64,000 nt of DNA from Anastatus disparis (Eukaryota > Arthropoda > Insecta > Hymenoptera > Eupelmidae): positions 1,116,001 to 1,180,000 of the forward strand of contig JAFFSR010000281.1 of NCBI GenBank assembly GCA_017163975.1. The letters run 5' to 3'. The notes under the pieces are model-generated. The model was not told the origin of the DNA and did not search any database. It saw only the letters and a program-made list of their open reading frames with translations. Position numbers and translations under genes: made by a program. Below are positions 14,309 to 25,131 of this stretch, in pieces. Within the stretch, counting starts at the first letter, position 1; every line of letters starts with the position of its first letter.

Positions 14309-15109
14309 CTCATTCGTGTTCAACTTGTTAAATCTTTATATTATTTATGAATAGATGGAAGCGTTTTACGTTTATATTATTTGTATTTTTAGAAAATTCA
14401 TCGCTGATTGATGAGCTAAAAGCTATTAATTATCGGAATAATTTTGTTAGTTTTCGTTCAAATTTTAATAATTGTTTAAACTGCTCGATGCGCTAATGGT
14501 TCTTTGATTTAGTATATTAAATTAAATTATTTAATTATTATATTTCAATAGCTACAATAAAGCATTTCGTTTAAAATATCGTCAGAACTAGCAGTTTTAA
14601 ACATTGATTTGATTTTAATTTCGATCAATTAAAATGGAAAATTCAGTTACATTTGGCAGGTAAGAACAACACTTAAAAACGTATCGATAAAAAGTATAAT
14701 GGAACTGTTCATTTTCCCAAAGAATTTAAATAAACTATAACAAAATGTTAATATCAGTATAGTGGGTCTTAAAAGAAAATTAAAAAATAAAAATAGCCAT
14801 AAAGAGAAAAAAATAAAAATTACAATTTAGCCTAATGGCTGAATAAACTTACGCGTTTTACAATACGCACTTAAAAACGTTTATCCTCTATCCTTTTTTT
14901 TATAACTTTTATATATACGTGTATCTAACTTTGACAATCTAACGAAAGCTTAAAACAAACTGTCCACTTAAACTATTCTCGTAAGAGAGAGAGGATATAG
15001 GCACTATAATACTAATACAACAATTCTAGTACGCAATAGTATAGAATAGTTAAAGAGAGGGAGAGCGAGCGAGAGGAAGAGAAGTGAAGAGATATATCCA
15101 GTTAATGTC

Positions 15110-15260
15110 ATGTTTACGTTATTACAAGGACTTGATGTTACTACTACTAGCACTAGCACTATTACGCCCTGCCCAGGGCCCTCACTCTTGGCTGGGCAAT
15201 TCAGAGCCTTGTTAATTTCGCGGTCATTATTCAAGAGAGGATCCAAGCTATATGGAAAAG
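15110..15260. other. GC-richer island with short stem
   Basis: This block stands out from the AT-rich surroundings. It contains trinucleotide-like runs (CTACTACTAG, CACTAGCACT) and an inverted pair GCCCAG (15171-15176) and CTGGGC (15192-15197). Open frames cross it on both strands but neither yields a recognisable protein. It could be an unannotated exon, a regulatory element or a non-coding RNA segment. Confidence 0.25.
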
Positions 15261-15510
15261 GAGAGGGAGAAAGCACATATATATTCGGGGATAGTTTCAA
15301 ATGTAAATATATATATACATATATATGCATATATGTATATCAAAGTGTGTCAGAAACCAGTTAAGATAAAACAAAAGCGTCTAGACTACTTCTTTGATAT
15401 AACTACATGAATATATCAGGCTTCTTAATTACAAATTTAATATTTTTTTTTGTTTTTTTTTAATGGGACAAACGAAAATTTTTATAATAAGATTATTATT
15501 ATATTTACAA

Positions 15511-15710
15511 CGAGGTCCTCAGTGGCTCAGTCGGTAGAGCGTTGGATTCATAATCTCGAGGACCTGAGTTCGAATCCCGCTCTCGGCGGCTGATTGATAC
15601 AAGTACCACTGTATACGATACATGTGCTTTAATCACAAACACTCTGAGAACCTCTGTTGCTAATTAGCATCTTAATGATAGCATGAATAAAGCGACGTTA
15701 AATAATAAAA
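15511..15710 (+). mobile_element. tRNA-derived SINE, copy 2 (family A)
   Basis: The Pol III A box TGGCTCAGTCGG is at 15523-15534 and the B box GAGTTCGAATCC at 15566-15577, with TCATAATCT between them as in tRNA-Met. The body continues with the family core GATACAAGTACCACTGTA, an ATTAGCATC segment and the end GCGACGTTAAATAATAAAA. Its A and B boxes are the best preserved of the four copies. I could not identify a clear target-site duplication. Confidence 0.85.
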
Positions 15711-18684
15711 ATTATGTTTAGAATTCAGAACGAGCTATAAGTTTATTCTTAATGTAATAATCATCTTTATATACTAAACAATTTTTTTATGCCATAGTAT
15801 AATACAAATATACAAATTAATTTATATTTTGAATATTCTCAATTTAACGTCATTATTATAATTATTGTAATAAAAAGCTTTAAATTCAATTTCAATTACA
15901 AAATACTTCATTAAAGTAGTTGCAGTATTGACGTTCAAAAGTGATGAGTGCTGTAACCATATTTTAATTAAACTAGTACAAATACAACGCCCGTTCTGCG
16001 AATTATAATCCTTATTCTCTCGTGTGTACGAGAGAGGTGAATATATCAATTAAAATTTTATTTTTTCTTTGTTTTACGTTATGCGCAATATTGTTTTTCA
16101 GAAATTTACGCTTTAAATTCTAAATTTACGATAATGGTAAATATACAGTACTTCAAAATTTTTATAACCGTTTATTATTAAAGTTAAAAGTTGAATTTAG
16201 AATTTATGATGAATTTTTGAAGTGCGCGTGTAATCTACTCATTTTACAAATTTACGCAGTGGTGTAATTTTATGCAAGAAAAACTCTCAAAATTAAAAGA
16301 AAATTCAAGATTCAAACTCCTGACGTTCTCCTTGTAAAGGACAAAAGTGCAAAAAATATATGAGGGTAGAAGTAAGTACAGGATTTAAATATTAAACTAA
16401 AAATATAAAAAGTATAAAAGAACGCATAAAATACTTACAAAAATGTCACAAAATGAAATTAAAAACATTAATAAGCATCGTGTAATTCAAAAAATCGAAT
16501 CTTTGTAATTTGTCAATTATTCACAAGCAATAAATTAAATTTTTAAAAGTTACCGCACAATCACCAAAATTTTTATTGAAATCCTATTAAATTTTTAAAA
16601 TACTCACATTGAATTCACTTTTTTTTATTATATTTACTATCAAGTAACGCTTGATAATGTAAAATATTAAGGTCGCAACTATCAGTGATAACGTAATTAA
16701 CAGCGCCTCCCATGGTAATTATACAAAGTATTAAATTTCGCTATTATTTGAACCCTTGGCTTTTACCTTCTCTTCATCGAGAAATATTATATAACCGGTA
16801 TATATTGGATCGGTATATAGAACGGTGTAATTGAATGAATGAAAATAATACAGGAAATTAAACAGCAGTCAATAGCTCAGACAGTCAGATGTTTACATCA
16901 AGCGTCAAAAGCACTTGAATAGTTGTGGATTCGATTCATTCCGGTTTTTTTTTTCAAAAAAAGGTTAATTTGTAATTAAATTTTATTTGGAATTATAATA
17001 AAAAAAAAATACTCGATAAATATCATGTTACAAGAATTGACTATAAACTGCTCCGATAAAATTCCAAAACTACTTCAAAGATAAGCACGTTAGATACTGT
17101 ACAGGTAAGTACCGCGTGTTTGGAATTTCGAGCTCTTTTTTTACAGCTGTTAAATTAATTAAAATTAATTAAAGTTTATTCGATTTTAATTGATTTTAAT
17201 TAATTTTAATGAATTTTAATATTATCAATTTTAATCAAGAATTTATTTGCAGAGATGGTTTATATACATGGAACGAATAAATGCTTGCACGAGTGTGGGC
17301 GTGTATGTGTGTTATTCTCTCTAATTATAAAAGAAATTCATTAAAATATTTGTATCAAAATACAAATTTTTTAAAAAACTTTTTAACAAAAATATCTGAC
17401 AATATTTTTTGTATTTTAATCTTCTTCATTATTTAAAATAATATTTAATGAACTTTAAAAAATTTTATCCTGATTTCATTTTTTATATACTTTTTAAAAA
17501 TTTAGGGTAGCAAATATACAATCATTCATCAAAATTATTATTTTTAAATACGATAAAAACTCTTTTTTTCCATTCAAAAAGATTTATATATTAAAATATA
17601 ATATTACGTTTAGGATTTTTATTTAAAAAAAGAGATTTATTAGGATTCATGTCAGTTAATGAATATCATTTTTAGATACCAGAAAAATGTAATTTCCTTA
17701 TTCGCATGACACTTTTCCAACTAAAATTCGTTGCATCCCAATTGCATCTTGTTAACAAGAAAGGATAGATGGAAAAAGAGAGCAAGAGAGAGAATCACTT
17801 ATAATTCTTATGTAATAAAGCTTAGACAGAGTTGTTGTAATGTCGCTAACTGAACAGAAGAAACATGGTATACGGATAATATAAATCTACACGTGTACAC
17901 GATGAACGAGATGCTCGCTTGTCCTACTTCTCTTAGTATGTACATATGTACATATACTATATATATAGTTTAAAAAAAAAAAAAAAAAAATAGGAAGAGT
18001 AAAAGCGTGTGAGAGAGAGAAAGAATGTGCACTTCTATTCCGGTCGTCCCTCGTCACCGAGCTTTCTTTTATTTACTATCGATTTTTTCGTGTCTTTGCC
18101 TTCGTGAGCCGATAAGTATGCCCCTTTTTTCCTCTTCTCCTTCTTCTCTCTCTCTCTCTTTCTCTTTTTCGTTCTCGTTCTGGGATAACAAGATTTTTTA
18201 GAGAAGACTTTTCTTTCTTTGGTGATTCCTTTTTTTTCCTTTCTCAAACGTCTCGTTTTATTGTATTTTTTTCTTCAGGTAGTAAAAGTATACTTGTAAT
18301 GATAAATATCTTTTTTACAATGATTATAAAAAATGTCTTTTTTTTCTTGATTTTTAGAATTATTGGTCAAATTCAGCAAACACAGGAAAACTTAAAGTTT
18401 CGTCAAAACATTTTGAGGATAAAAATTATCTTTTACTTCGAGAAAAAAAAGAAATTAATAGCACACTTTTTATCAATATCTTTTCGTATCTTTAAATAGC
18501 ACAGATAATCTTAACCTTTCTGATAAAGCAGTCAGCTCGACATGATTGTCGTTCGTTCTTTCAACAAGTAAAAACGTATCACAAAGTATAGAAGTTATTT
18601 TTCGTTATCAAATTAAACTTTGATATTTAAAATTTGAGTATTATTCAATTGTTAACAAATAAATTATTTTCTAAACTAATAAAG
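15711..18684. other. Gene-free stretch upstream of the MATH-BTB gene
   Basis: AT-rich DNA with no supportable coding region apart from a degenerate tRNA-like segment at 16866-16944. It holds a TTTTAATTAA-rich block at 17150-17225, an A run at 17971-17990 and a CT-rich patch at 18120-18180. The last 200 bp before the gene hold no clear TATA box. A sequence resembling an arthropod initiator (CAGTCAGC near 18529) is too weak to call. Confidence 0.45.
16866..16944 (+). repeat. Degenerate tRNA-like segment, possible SINE head relic
   Basis: An A-box-like TAGCTCAGACAGTCAGATG is followed about 55 bp later by a B-box-like GATTCGATTCATTCC and then a T run. The match to the Pol III boxes is imperfect, with extra bases in the B box. 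The spacing resembles a tRNA-derived head, but the body does not match SINE families A or B of this window. Confidence 0.3.
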
Positions 18685-19815
18685 ATGGTAGAAGAAATTG
18701 GAAAAGTTGACATTGACGACGAGCTCACATCGTTTACGTGGACATTAGATTACGTTAATTGTCATAACAAAAAAGTTGACGAATCAATTTGGTCGCCAAA
18801 TTTCTTGACACCAGATCAGTATAACAAATCAACCGAATGGAGATTGCAATTATATCCAAACGGAGTAAATCGTAAATCACGTGGTTATCTGTCACTTTAT
18901 CTTCGACCATTGGAAGAAAAAAAATCAAGTTTTTTTCAAAGAGCTGTTTACTTTTCGATTCTCAACGTTGATGATATCGAAGTTAACCGTGTTAACGTTG
19001 AAATATTTTCAGTATTGAGCAGAGATTCTTGGGGCGTTGATAAGTTTATGGAAACATCACTTCTAACGAAACAGGCAGACATTTTATTGAAAGCTGGCAA
19101 GTTGACAATATATTGTTGCATTGCTAATATTAAAACCTTAAAAAAATTAAATAATCCATCGTCAATCACTCCTCCAATAATAACAACACCAAAACCAGTG
19201 CCTAGAACAAGGAGTCTTGAAAATATTTTGCATTCTGATTCGGATTCTGAATTTGACGACAACAAATCTGACAAATCTGAAAAGTTACCGATTGAGGATT
19301 TTGAATTTTTCTTGGAAAAAGGTAAAAGTGACGTAAAACTTATAACCAAAGAAAAAATATTTCACGTACACAGAGTTATTTTATCATCAAACAGTCCAGT
19401 TTTCAAGTCCACATTTGAAAAAGATACAAAAAACAATAGTGTAATCGATATGAGTGATATAGAGAGTGAAATAGTTAAAGAAATAATGCGATTTATCTAC
19501 CTTGGTAATGTCACAAATTTAGAATCAATTGCCAAAGATCTTTTAGCTCCAGCTTCCAAATACAAATTGGAAGTACTTAAATCAATGTGCATAGACGTAA
19601 TGATAACAAATTTGAATGTCTACAATGCTAGTGAATATTTAGTGTTATCATTTATAAATGACGCGGATGAGTTACAAACTCGAGCAATGGAATTTGTTGT
19701 GCATAACTCAGAAAATGTTATGAATACACCGGGATTCGAATTAATGGCAGGCTCGCATGCCAATGTGATTGCAGCGCTGTTTCGAACTCTAAAATTTAAA
19801 AAATCAAATTTTTAA
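18685..19815 (+). CDS. MATH-BTB domain protein, speckle-type POZ-like, intronless
   Basis: A 376-residue uninterrupted frame. The first in-frame ATG (18685, with A at -3) is preferred over an upstream TTG. Residues about 15-145 match the MATH fold in pattern: FTWTLDYVN at the start, a central WRLQLYPNG, the segment RGYLSLYLRPL, then DSWGVDKFM and LTIYCCI. Residues about 146-205 are a Pro/Ser/Asp-rich linker containing SDSDSEFDD. Residues about 206-310 are a BTB/POZ domain (SDVKL, FHVHRVILSSNSPVFKSTF, IVKEIMRFIYLG), followed by a BACK-like helical tail. Proteins with this architecture (SPOP family) are known as substrate adaptors of Cullin-3 ubiquitin ligases, with MATH binding substrate and BTB binding Cul3; that role is inferred here. 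The canonical family's nuclear-localisation tail is not evident; the protein ends KFKKSNF. Lack of introns suggests a retrocopy or a lineage-expanded single-exon member. No canonical AATAAA is seen just downstream. Confidence 0.88.
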   Translation: MVEEIGKVDIDDELTSFTWTLDYVNCHNKKVDESIWSPNFLTPDQYNKSTEWRLQLYPNGVNRKSRGYLSLYLRPLEEKKSSFFQRAVYFSILNVDDIEVNRVNVEIFSVLSRDSWGVDKFMETSLLTKQADILLKAGKLTIYCCIANIKTLKKLNNPSSITPPIITTPKPVPRTRSLENILHSDSDSEFDDNKSDKSEKLPIEDFEFFLEKGKSDVKLITKEKIFHVHRVILSSNSPVFKSTFEKDTKNNSVIDMSDIESEIVKEIMRFIYLGNVTNLESIAKDLLAPASKYKLEVLKSMCIDVMITNLNVYNASEYLVLSFINDADELQTRAMEFVVHNSENVMNTPGFELMAGSHANVIAALFRTLKFKKSNF

Positions 19816-21662
19816 TTTAACTTTATTGTATTTGTGTTTTTTTACGATTGTATAATAATATGATATTATAAAGATAAAATTAACATAAAATCATTTTAAT
19901 TATTTATAGCAATTTTAATTTCGTACAATTGTATAATTTATTGATGATATTTATATAAAATTTAATGAATGTAAAATCGTGAAATGAATATTTTTCACGA
20001 AATATCTGATATATTTAAATCCTAGCATTTCGTAAACGAATATCGCAAAAATGCGTTAATGTTGAATCTTCTTTTTATAAAATTTGCAAAATGTAATTTA
20101 TCATTTTACATTTTACGCACAACGGAATATATATTTAATATTATAGATGCGAAAAATTTGTTCGTATAAATATTATCTTGTATATATATATATTTTATTG
20201 TAATCCAGGGACAAGCGTTAAGTTGGATTAAAAAAAAGAATGAAAGAATAACGAAAAAAAAGTAAAAAATAAACTGACAGTGCGGTAAAAATTGATGTGA
20301 TTTATTGGAAAATTTTATCGGCCTGTCACGCCGACTTTTATAAAGCTTCATAAGCGTATCTCCATTGCAATTAACAACATTATAATCTGTATGAAAAAAA
20401 ATTCTACGCAATTTATTATGTTTGTTTTTATTATTAATGAATATATAATTTAATTACTAGTTTAATAATTAAAGTTATGTACCTAGAAAATTAACCTATG
20501 AGGATAATTGCTGGTCAACAAATGTTAAAATGGCACATCAGAAATTTGAAATGATATAAAAAATTTCTGATATGTCATAACATGACCAGCAAACGAAGGT
20601 CAATTTTCTTCAGGGTAATGTAATATTAAAATACACTTTTTAAAATTGTGATTTACTCGAATTTGTCTAGCGTAGGATAAAGCTTATGAAATCTTTAGTT
20701 GTAAAAGTTTTATATTATTTTATAGCGATGATAATCTTTAGTTATAAAAATCTTATGCAGAAATACTTGAGTAAAAAAAGAGTAATAAATTTAATCATTA
20801 AAAAGACAATCAGGAAAGCTTTTTATCTGATTGTCATTTGTTATATGAGTATTTATTGAGATTCAATAAATAAAATTGTCGATATTTTTATAAAACAATT
20901 TTCTTCAGTTAATTGCTTCAAAACCTTGCACAATGGCTTTTGAAATTTTTTTCCAATTGAAATTCATGTCCAAAATAAAGTATTATCAATATATATTACA
21001 AGTTCATCAAACCAAAGTATAAAATTAAATTTAACATAGTTAAAGATAACAAGTTACAAAATAAATAATTCTCGACCTATTTTTATTGGAAAAGATTATA
21101 AATTTTAATGTACACATCCTTTAACGAGAAAAGCTTTCAGCATATCCTGCATCATTTTATACTTCTCGTATAATACAATGAGACTTGGCTTCATTTTTAT
21201 TTAGCTTTATAATTTTCATGCGCTTCGCCCTGGTCGTCGTTGTTGTTGTTCCTTTTTTTATATGCTACAGAAATTTATGATACGCAATTTGATAAAATAT
21301 ATTTGAAATTTAAATTGGCCAATTTTAACAAGAGAGAGAGAGGAGAAAGAAGGAAGAAGAGAGAAAAAGAGAGAGGGAGATTAAGCGAGTAAAACACGTG
21401 GGTAAGCATTTGTGCGATAAACGTATATGCGATTCGACGTGTGTATGCGTATATACGATTCAATCTCAAATTAAATTAATCAAATAAGCAAAATACAAAT
21501 GTTTTACACATATAACACATAACTACTTTAATCTGGCGTTTAAAAAAAAGTAAAAGAAAATGATAATTAATTTTGATGTGTGCATGTCAAGCATCAAACT
21601 CTTTTTTTTAAATAATTGTACGTAATAAAATTGTGTTTTATAAAAATTTTATATTTCATACA
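19816..21662. other. Gene-free 3' flank of the MATH-BTB gene
   Basis: AT-rich DNA without a supportable gene. It contains the hairpin at 20480-20617 and a GA-rich patch at 21330-21385. The 3' end of the upstream transcript probably lies in the first 100-200 bp, but no clear polyadenylation signal is visible. Confidence 0.45.
20480..20617. repeat. Long imperfect hairpin (small MITE or pre-miRNA-like)
   Basis: Arms pair over most of about 60 bp each: GAAAATTAACCT (20486-20497) with AGGTCAATTTTC (20597-20608), GCTGGTCA (20510-20517) exactly with TGACCAGC (20583-20590), and CATCAGAAATTT with AAATTTCTGATATG near the loop. Pairing extends outward to TACC/GGTA at about 20480 and 20617. It could be a solo palindromic MITE or a hairpin RNA precursor. 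The arms are longer than a typical animal pre-miRNA. Confidence 0.55.
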
Positions 21663-22324
21663 CTAACAAGGAGAGTGTTTCACTTTCGGATCACCGATTT
21701 TGCTGAAATTTTGGGAATGTTTTCTGGTTGCAGAAATATGAAGTAAGCCAAAATTTTAGGACCAACGCTCAATATTTATTTAGTTACAGGCTATTGAAGA
21801 AAATCACTAAAAAGTTACTAGATCTTCAAACGCTTATAGTTCCTCAGCATTGTTAGCTAGAAGCTGAAACCCTTTTTTAAATGAAAACTGAGCTCAAATT
21901 CTTATAGCATCTCAAAATATTATTTTTTCCAAAAGTTAGAGTAGTAAAGTAATAAAGATTGGACCTGAATTTTCTGTTTAAAACATTAATTAATAATAAA
22001 AGCTAAAATTAGGTCCAATCTTTATTACGCTATAAATTTGGGAAAAAATAATATTTCGATATACTGTAACTACTATTTCGAAAGGATTTCAGCTTAGCTT
22101 TCATTTAAAAAAAGGTTTAACCTTCTAGCTAAAAATGCTGAGGAACTATAAGCGTTTGAAAATCTAATAATTTTTTAAATAATTTTCTTCAATTGCCTGT
22201 AATTGGGGAAATATTCAGCGTTGGCCTCTAAAATTTTGGTTTTCTTCATATTTCTGCATCTAGAAAACATTCTCAAAATTTGAGCAAAATCGGTGTCCCG
22301 AAAATGAAATACTTTCCTTATTAG
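21663..22324. mobile_element. Palindromic fold-back element (MITE-like), about 660 bp
   Basis: Two inverted arms of roughly 300 bp meet near 21990. The outer ends pair: CTAACAAGGAGAGTGTTTCA (from 21663) with the reverse complement of TGAAATACTTTCCTTATTAG (to 22324). Inner landmarks also pair: CTTATAGTTCCTCAGCAT with ATGCTGAGGAACTATAAG, and GGACCTGAATTTT (21961) with AAAATTAGGTCC (ends 22016). Substitutions and indels are scattered throughout, so the copy is not recent. There is no coding capacity. A non-autonomous DNA transposon is the likeliest identity; the superfamily is undetermined and no target-site duplication was resolved. Confidence 0.75.
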
Positions 22325-23099
22325 AAAATATGTAAATTGCAGATAACGAGAATTAAATCTTTTTTTTTTTATTAAATCGAAAATTCTCATATAAATTTCA
22401 TCACATTAAAAATATATCTTGTTAATCACGTACAATATTATTGAGCGTAAAAAGTTATGGAATCAGGATAAAGATAAAAAAAAACATAATTAAGAAAAAA
22501 ATGTATATAAAATATAACAGTATGTATACTTTGAAAATTTGAATGATTGTCAGAATAAAGTGGAATGGTCGTTGGAGGTGCACATAGTTTTAATTTGTAG
22601 ATCGGTGAATAGTTACTAATTGCAGTGATATTTCATTAGTAAGGACGAGGAATGAAAGTTAAGTTTATCCGAGAAGTAACTTTTCATAAGCTAAAAATGG
22701 GAATAAAAAAAAAGAAGAAAGAGACGAAGCAGTCAAAATATTATGACTCGGAAGTTGGAGCTTTTGTAAAAGACTACTTATTAATCATTGTCCTTCTTAA
22801 TAATTCTTGAGAAAGGAAGATCTTTTATTTTTAAAAATATTTTAATTAACTAGTTTTTTTCTCGTAACAATCATAATGATTTAATTAATTAATCATTATT
22901 GTTGATTGTTTTTAAGATAAGAGAATAAATTAATATTATGATGATTATATTAATAATACAACGAAATAATTAATTTATTTGTACATATATATTTAATAAA
23001 GCTTTAGTTAATGTATGCTTAATTCATTCAGGTGATCGGATTAATTATAATAACATGTAATTAATAAAACATTTTGCTTTTTAAACATTATTATGAATA

Positions 23100-23365
23100 A
23101 AATTATCCATATGTTACATAAAAAAATGGTTGTATTTTTGACGAAGGAAAATATTTTTATGTAAAAATGTTATTTTGTGTTAAAATTTACAAATAATTTT
23201 TGTATGAATATTAAAATAAAAATTTCCACACAAAAAAATTTTGAGTTACAAAAAATTTTATATCAATTTTATGTTTTCATATTCAAAATTTTAATACAAA
23301 AAATATCAATAAGAAAAAATTTTGACGAATCGCACAAATTTTTTTATAGTGTGCTATGGCTTTTT
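23100..23365. mobile_element. MITE-like element C, related to copies near 32.9 kb and 42.2 kb
   Basis: The segment TGTGTTAAAATTTACAAATA (from about 23176) occurs in inverted form in the element at 42027-42408 and in related form (TGTGTTAAAATTT) in the element at 32878-33216. The right part ATTTTGACGAATCGCACAAA matches the right end of the 32878 element (ATTTTGACGAATCACACAAA). The right border is near the AGTGTGC at 23350; the left border is uncertain. Confidence 0.5.
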
Positions 23366-25041
23366 TATCGTTTACAAAAAAAAAAGAAAATAAATTCAAT
23401 AAATTAAAAAAAATATGCATATATATTTATAAGAAAAATGTAAAAAGCAATGGTTCGTTAATAACAAAAACAGTTTGAAAATAATAAATGTTTACTATTT
23501 TACGTTTTCACACTTACTTTAATATTCCATCCAAACTGCTATAAAAAAAAAGAATAATAAAGCAATAAATAATTTCACCAAAATCCGTATTTCATTTTAT
23601 TTAAAATCCACAAAAATAAATAAAAAAAAAGGAAAGAAATAAAACTTGTACAATATTTATTTTAGCGGTCGCAAAGAACAGTACTTAACTCTAATACCCA
23701 TTTATTTCCCTTCTCTTTTTTTTCTAACCCCCTTTACCAGTAGTTTTTCATTTACTAAAGAACTTAAACTTTTCAAATTAAAGCCCACATTCTCAGCTCA
23801 CTAAATAATAATACGGAGATTTTAACCTCTTGAGTCTGAGGCAAAAATGTACCTTTTTCACATATGTACATGCCAAAAGCATATCCACCCGCCTGACGTA
23901 AAAAGAAATAAAAAAAAAGAGAGAGAGAAAAAAATAAATCGAAAAGACCGTATATACATCATTTTAGATACATCTGTACTACGGCTGCGACTGTCAGTTA
24001 TTTATTCATAATGCTTTTTTACTTTCTTGTAAATGTATCGACGATACATATATGTATATTTTTTTCTCTCTTGGCTTAAATAAAACGCGACTTCTTACTT
24101 CTTTATATATTTATGCCCGTGTACTAATGTACATGCGTACCCGTGTGTTTATCTTATTCCCTTATTCTTTAATACAAAGGTAAAATAAAAAATTGCGGTT
24201 TAATTCGCTTTGAAATGAAAAAGAAGGAGTGGTATACATAAACATTATTACAATTCTCTTTCTCCAGGAAAATCGCTAAGCTTTTCTGTTTGTTTTGAAA
24301 ATAAAATTTAAGCGATATAAACGAATGCGCTGCTATAACAACGTATAGTGTAAAAAAAAGAATACTAATGAAACAGAGAAACTCAAGAGCCACACACGGG
24401 AGAGAATCGAAGGAGGAAAAATAAAATTGTCCGTATTATTCAGGAGCCATTTAATTCGAAAGTTAAGCAAAACTATCGTCTCCTCTCTCAAATCAAAAGT
24501 CGTCTGTGCGTATATAACTTCCTCTCCTAACGGATAAGCTCCTTTAAAATCCTTGTATAGGCAAATCGACCTTTTCTTTTTTCTCTGTACTAACGTATAC
24601 GTAAACCGTATGTGCACATACCATAGCGTACAAAAGTTTAAAATTTAAATTTCGATCACTTATCCGTCCTACGTTAGGTTGTTTTATTATTTTGTTTTCT
24701 TTTTTTCTCAGCCTTACTTCAAAAACTTTATTAATCCTCCTTTTGCTTCCGTGCTTTACTTTTCTCTTTGAAAAAAAAGGAAAGTTTTTTTTAGATCCTT
24801 AGGGACCGACCGCGTTTCTTTTTTTTCGCAATGCTATATGACTATGCCAAAAGCTTAACTTGACGCGCTCGTACTTTAAAGCTATGTACAGTGGGCAAGA
24901 TGAGGAATAGCAATGTTTTTTTCTTTGGCTTTTTTTTATTCTATTGCTGTCTCTTTATTTTCTTTTGAAAGAGCTTGAGAAACCTGCTTTTTTCACCGTT
25001 TTGGGTAAAAAGTGGCAACGTATGTACAGAAAAGTGATTGG

Positions 25042-25131
25042 CTGCAGTAAAGTTTTTAGAAAGACGAATTTGGCTCAAATTTAAATTATAATAAATTATC
25101 AAAAAAAAAAAAAAAGAAAAATTTACTGCAG
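25042..25131. repeat. Inverted pair CTGCAGTAAA / TTTACTGCAG
   Basis: CTGCAGTAAAGTTTTT at 25042-25057 faces AAAAATTTACTGCAG at 25117-25131, enclosing 59 bp with an A run. The layout is like terminal inverted repeats of a tiny palindromic element. No flanking duplication was established. Confidence 0.4.

Larger units (their letters stand above)
7289..15510. other. Gene-free stretch with microsatellite and small hairpins
   Basis: I see no convincing gene. Contents that can be named: a palindrome GTAACATGTTAC at 7914-7925; a diverged short tandem repeat near 8237-8300; perfect hairpins at 8972-9005 and 14282-14308; a (TA)n tract at 12570-12609; and CT/GA-rich patches at 9660-9830, 12440-12530 and 13380-13830. 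A weak candidate for a decayed frame lies at 8493-8867 and is given separately. Confidence 0.5.

Noticed and set aside
15004..15364. Open frames on both strands near 15.1 kb
   Set aside because: Opposite-strand frames of similar length over the same GC-richer patch; neither is recognisable, so only the island is reported.
15511..15590. Functional tRNA gene suggested by A and B boxes
   Set aside because: No acceptor stem can form at the expected distance and the head is joined to a body shared by four dispersed copies, so it is a SINE head.
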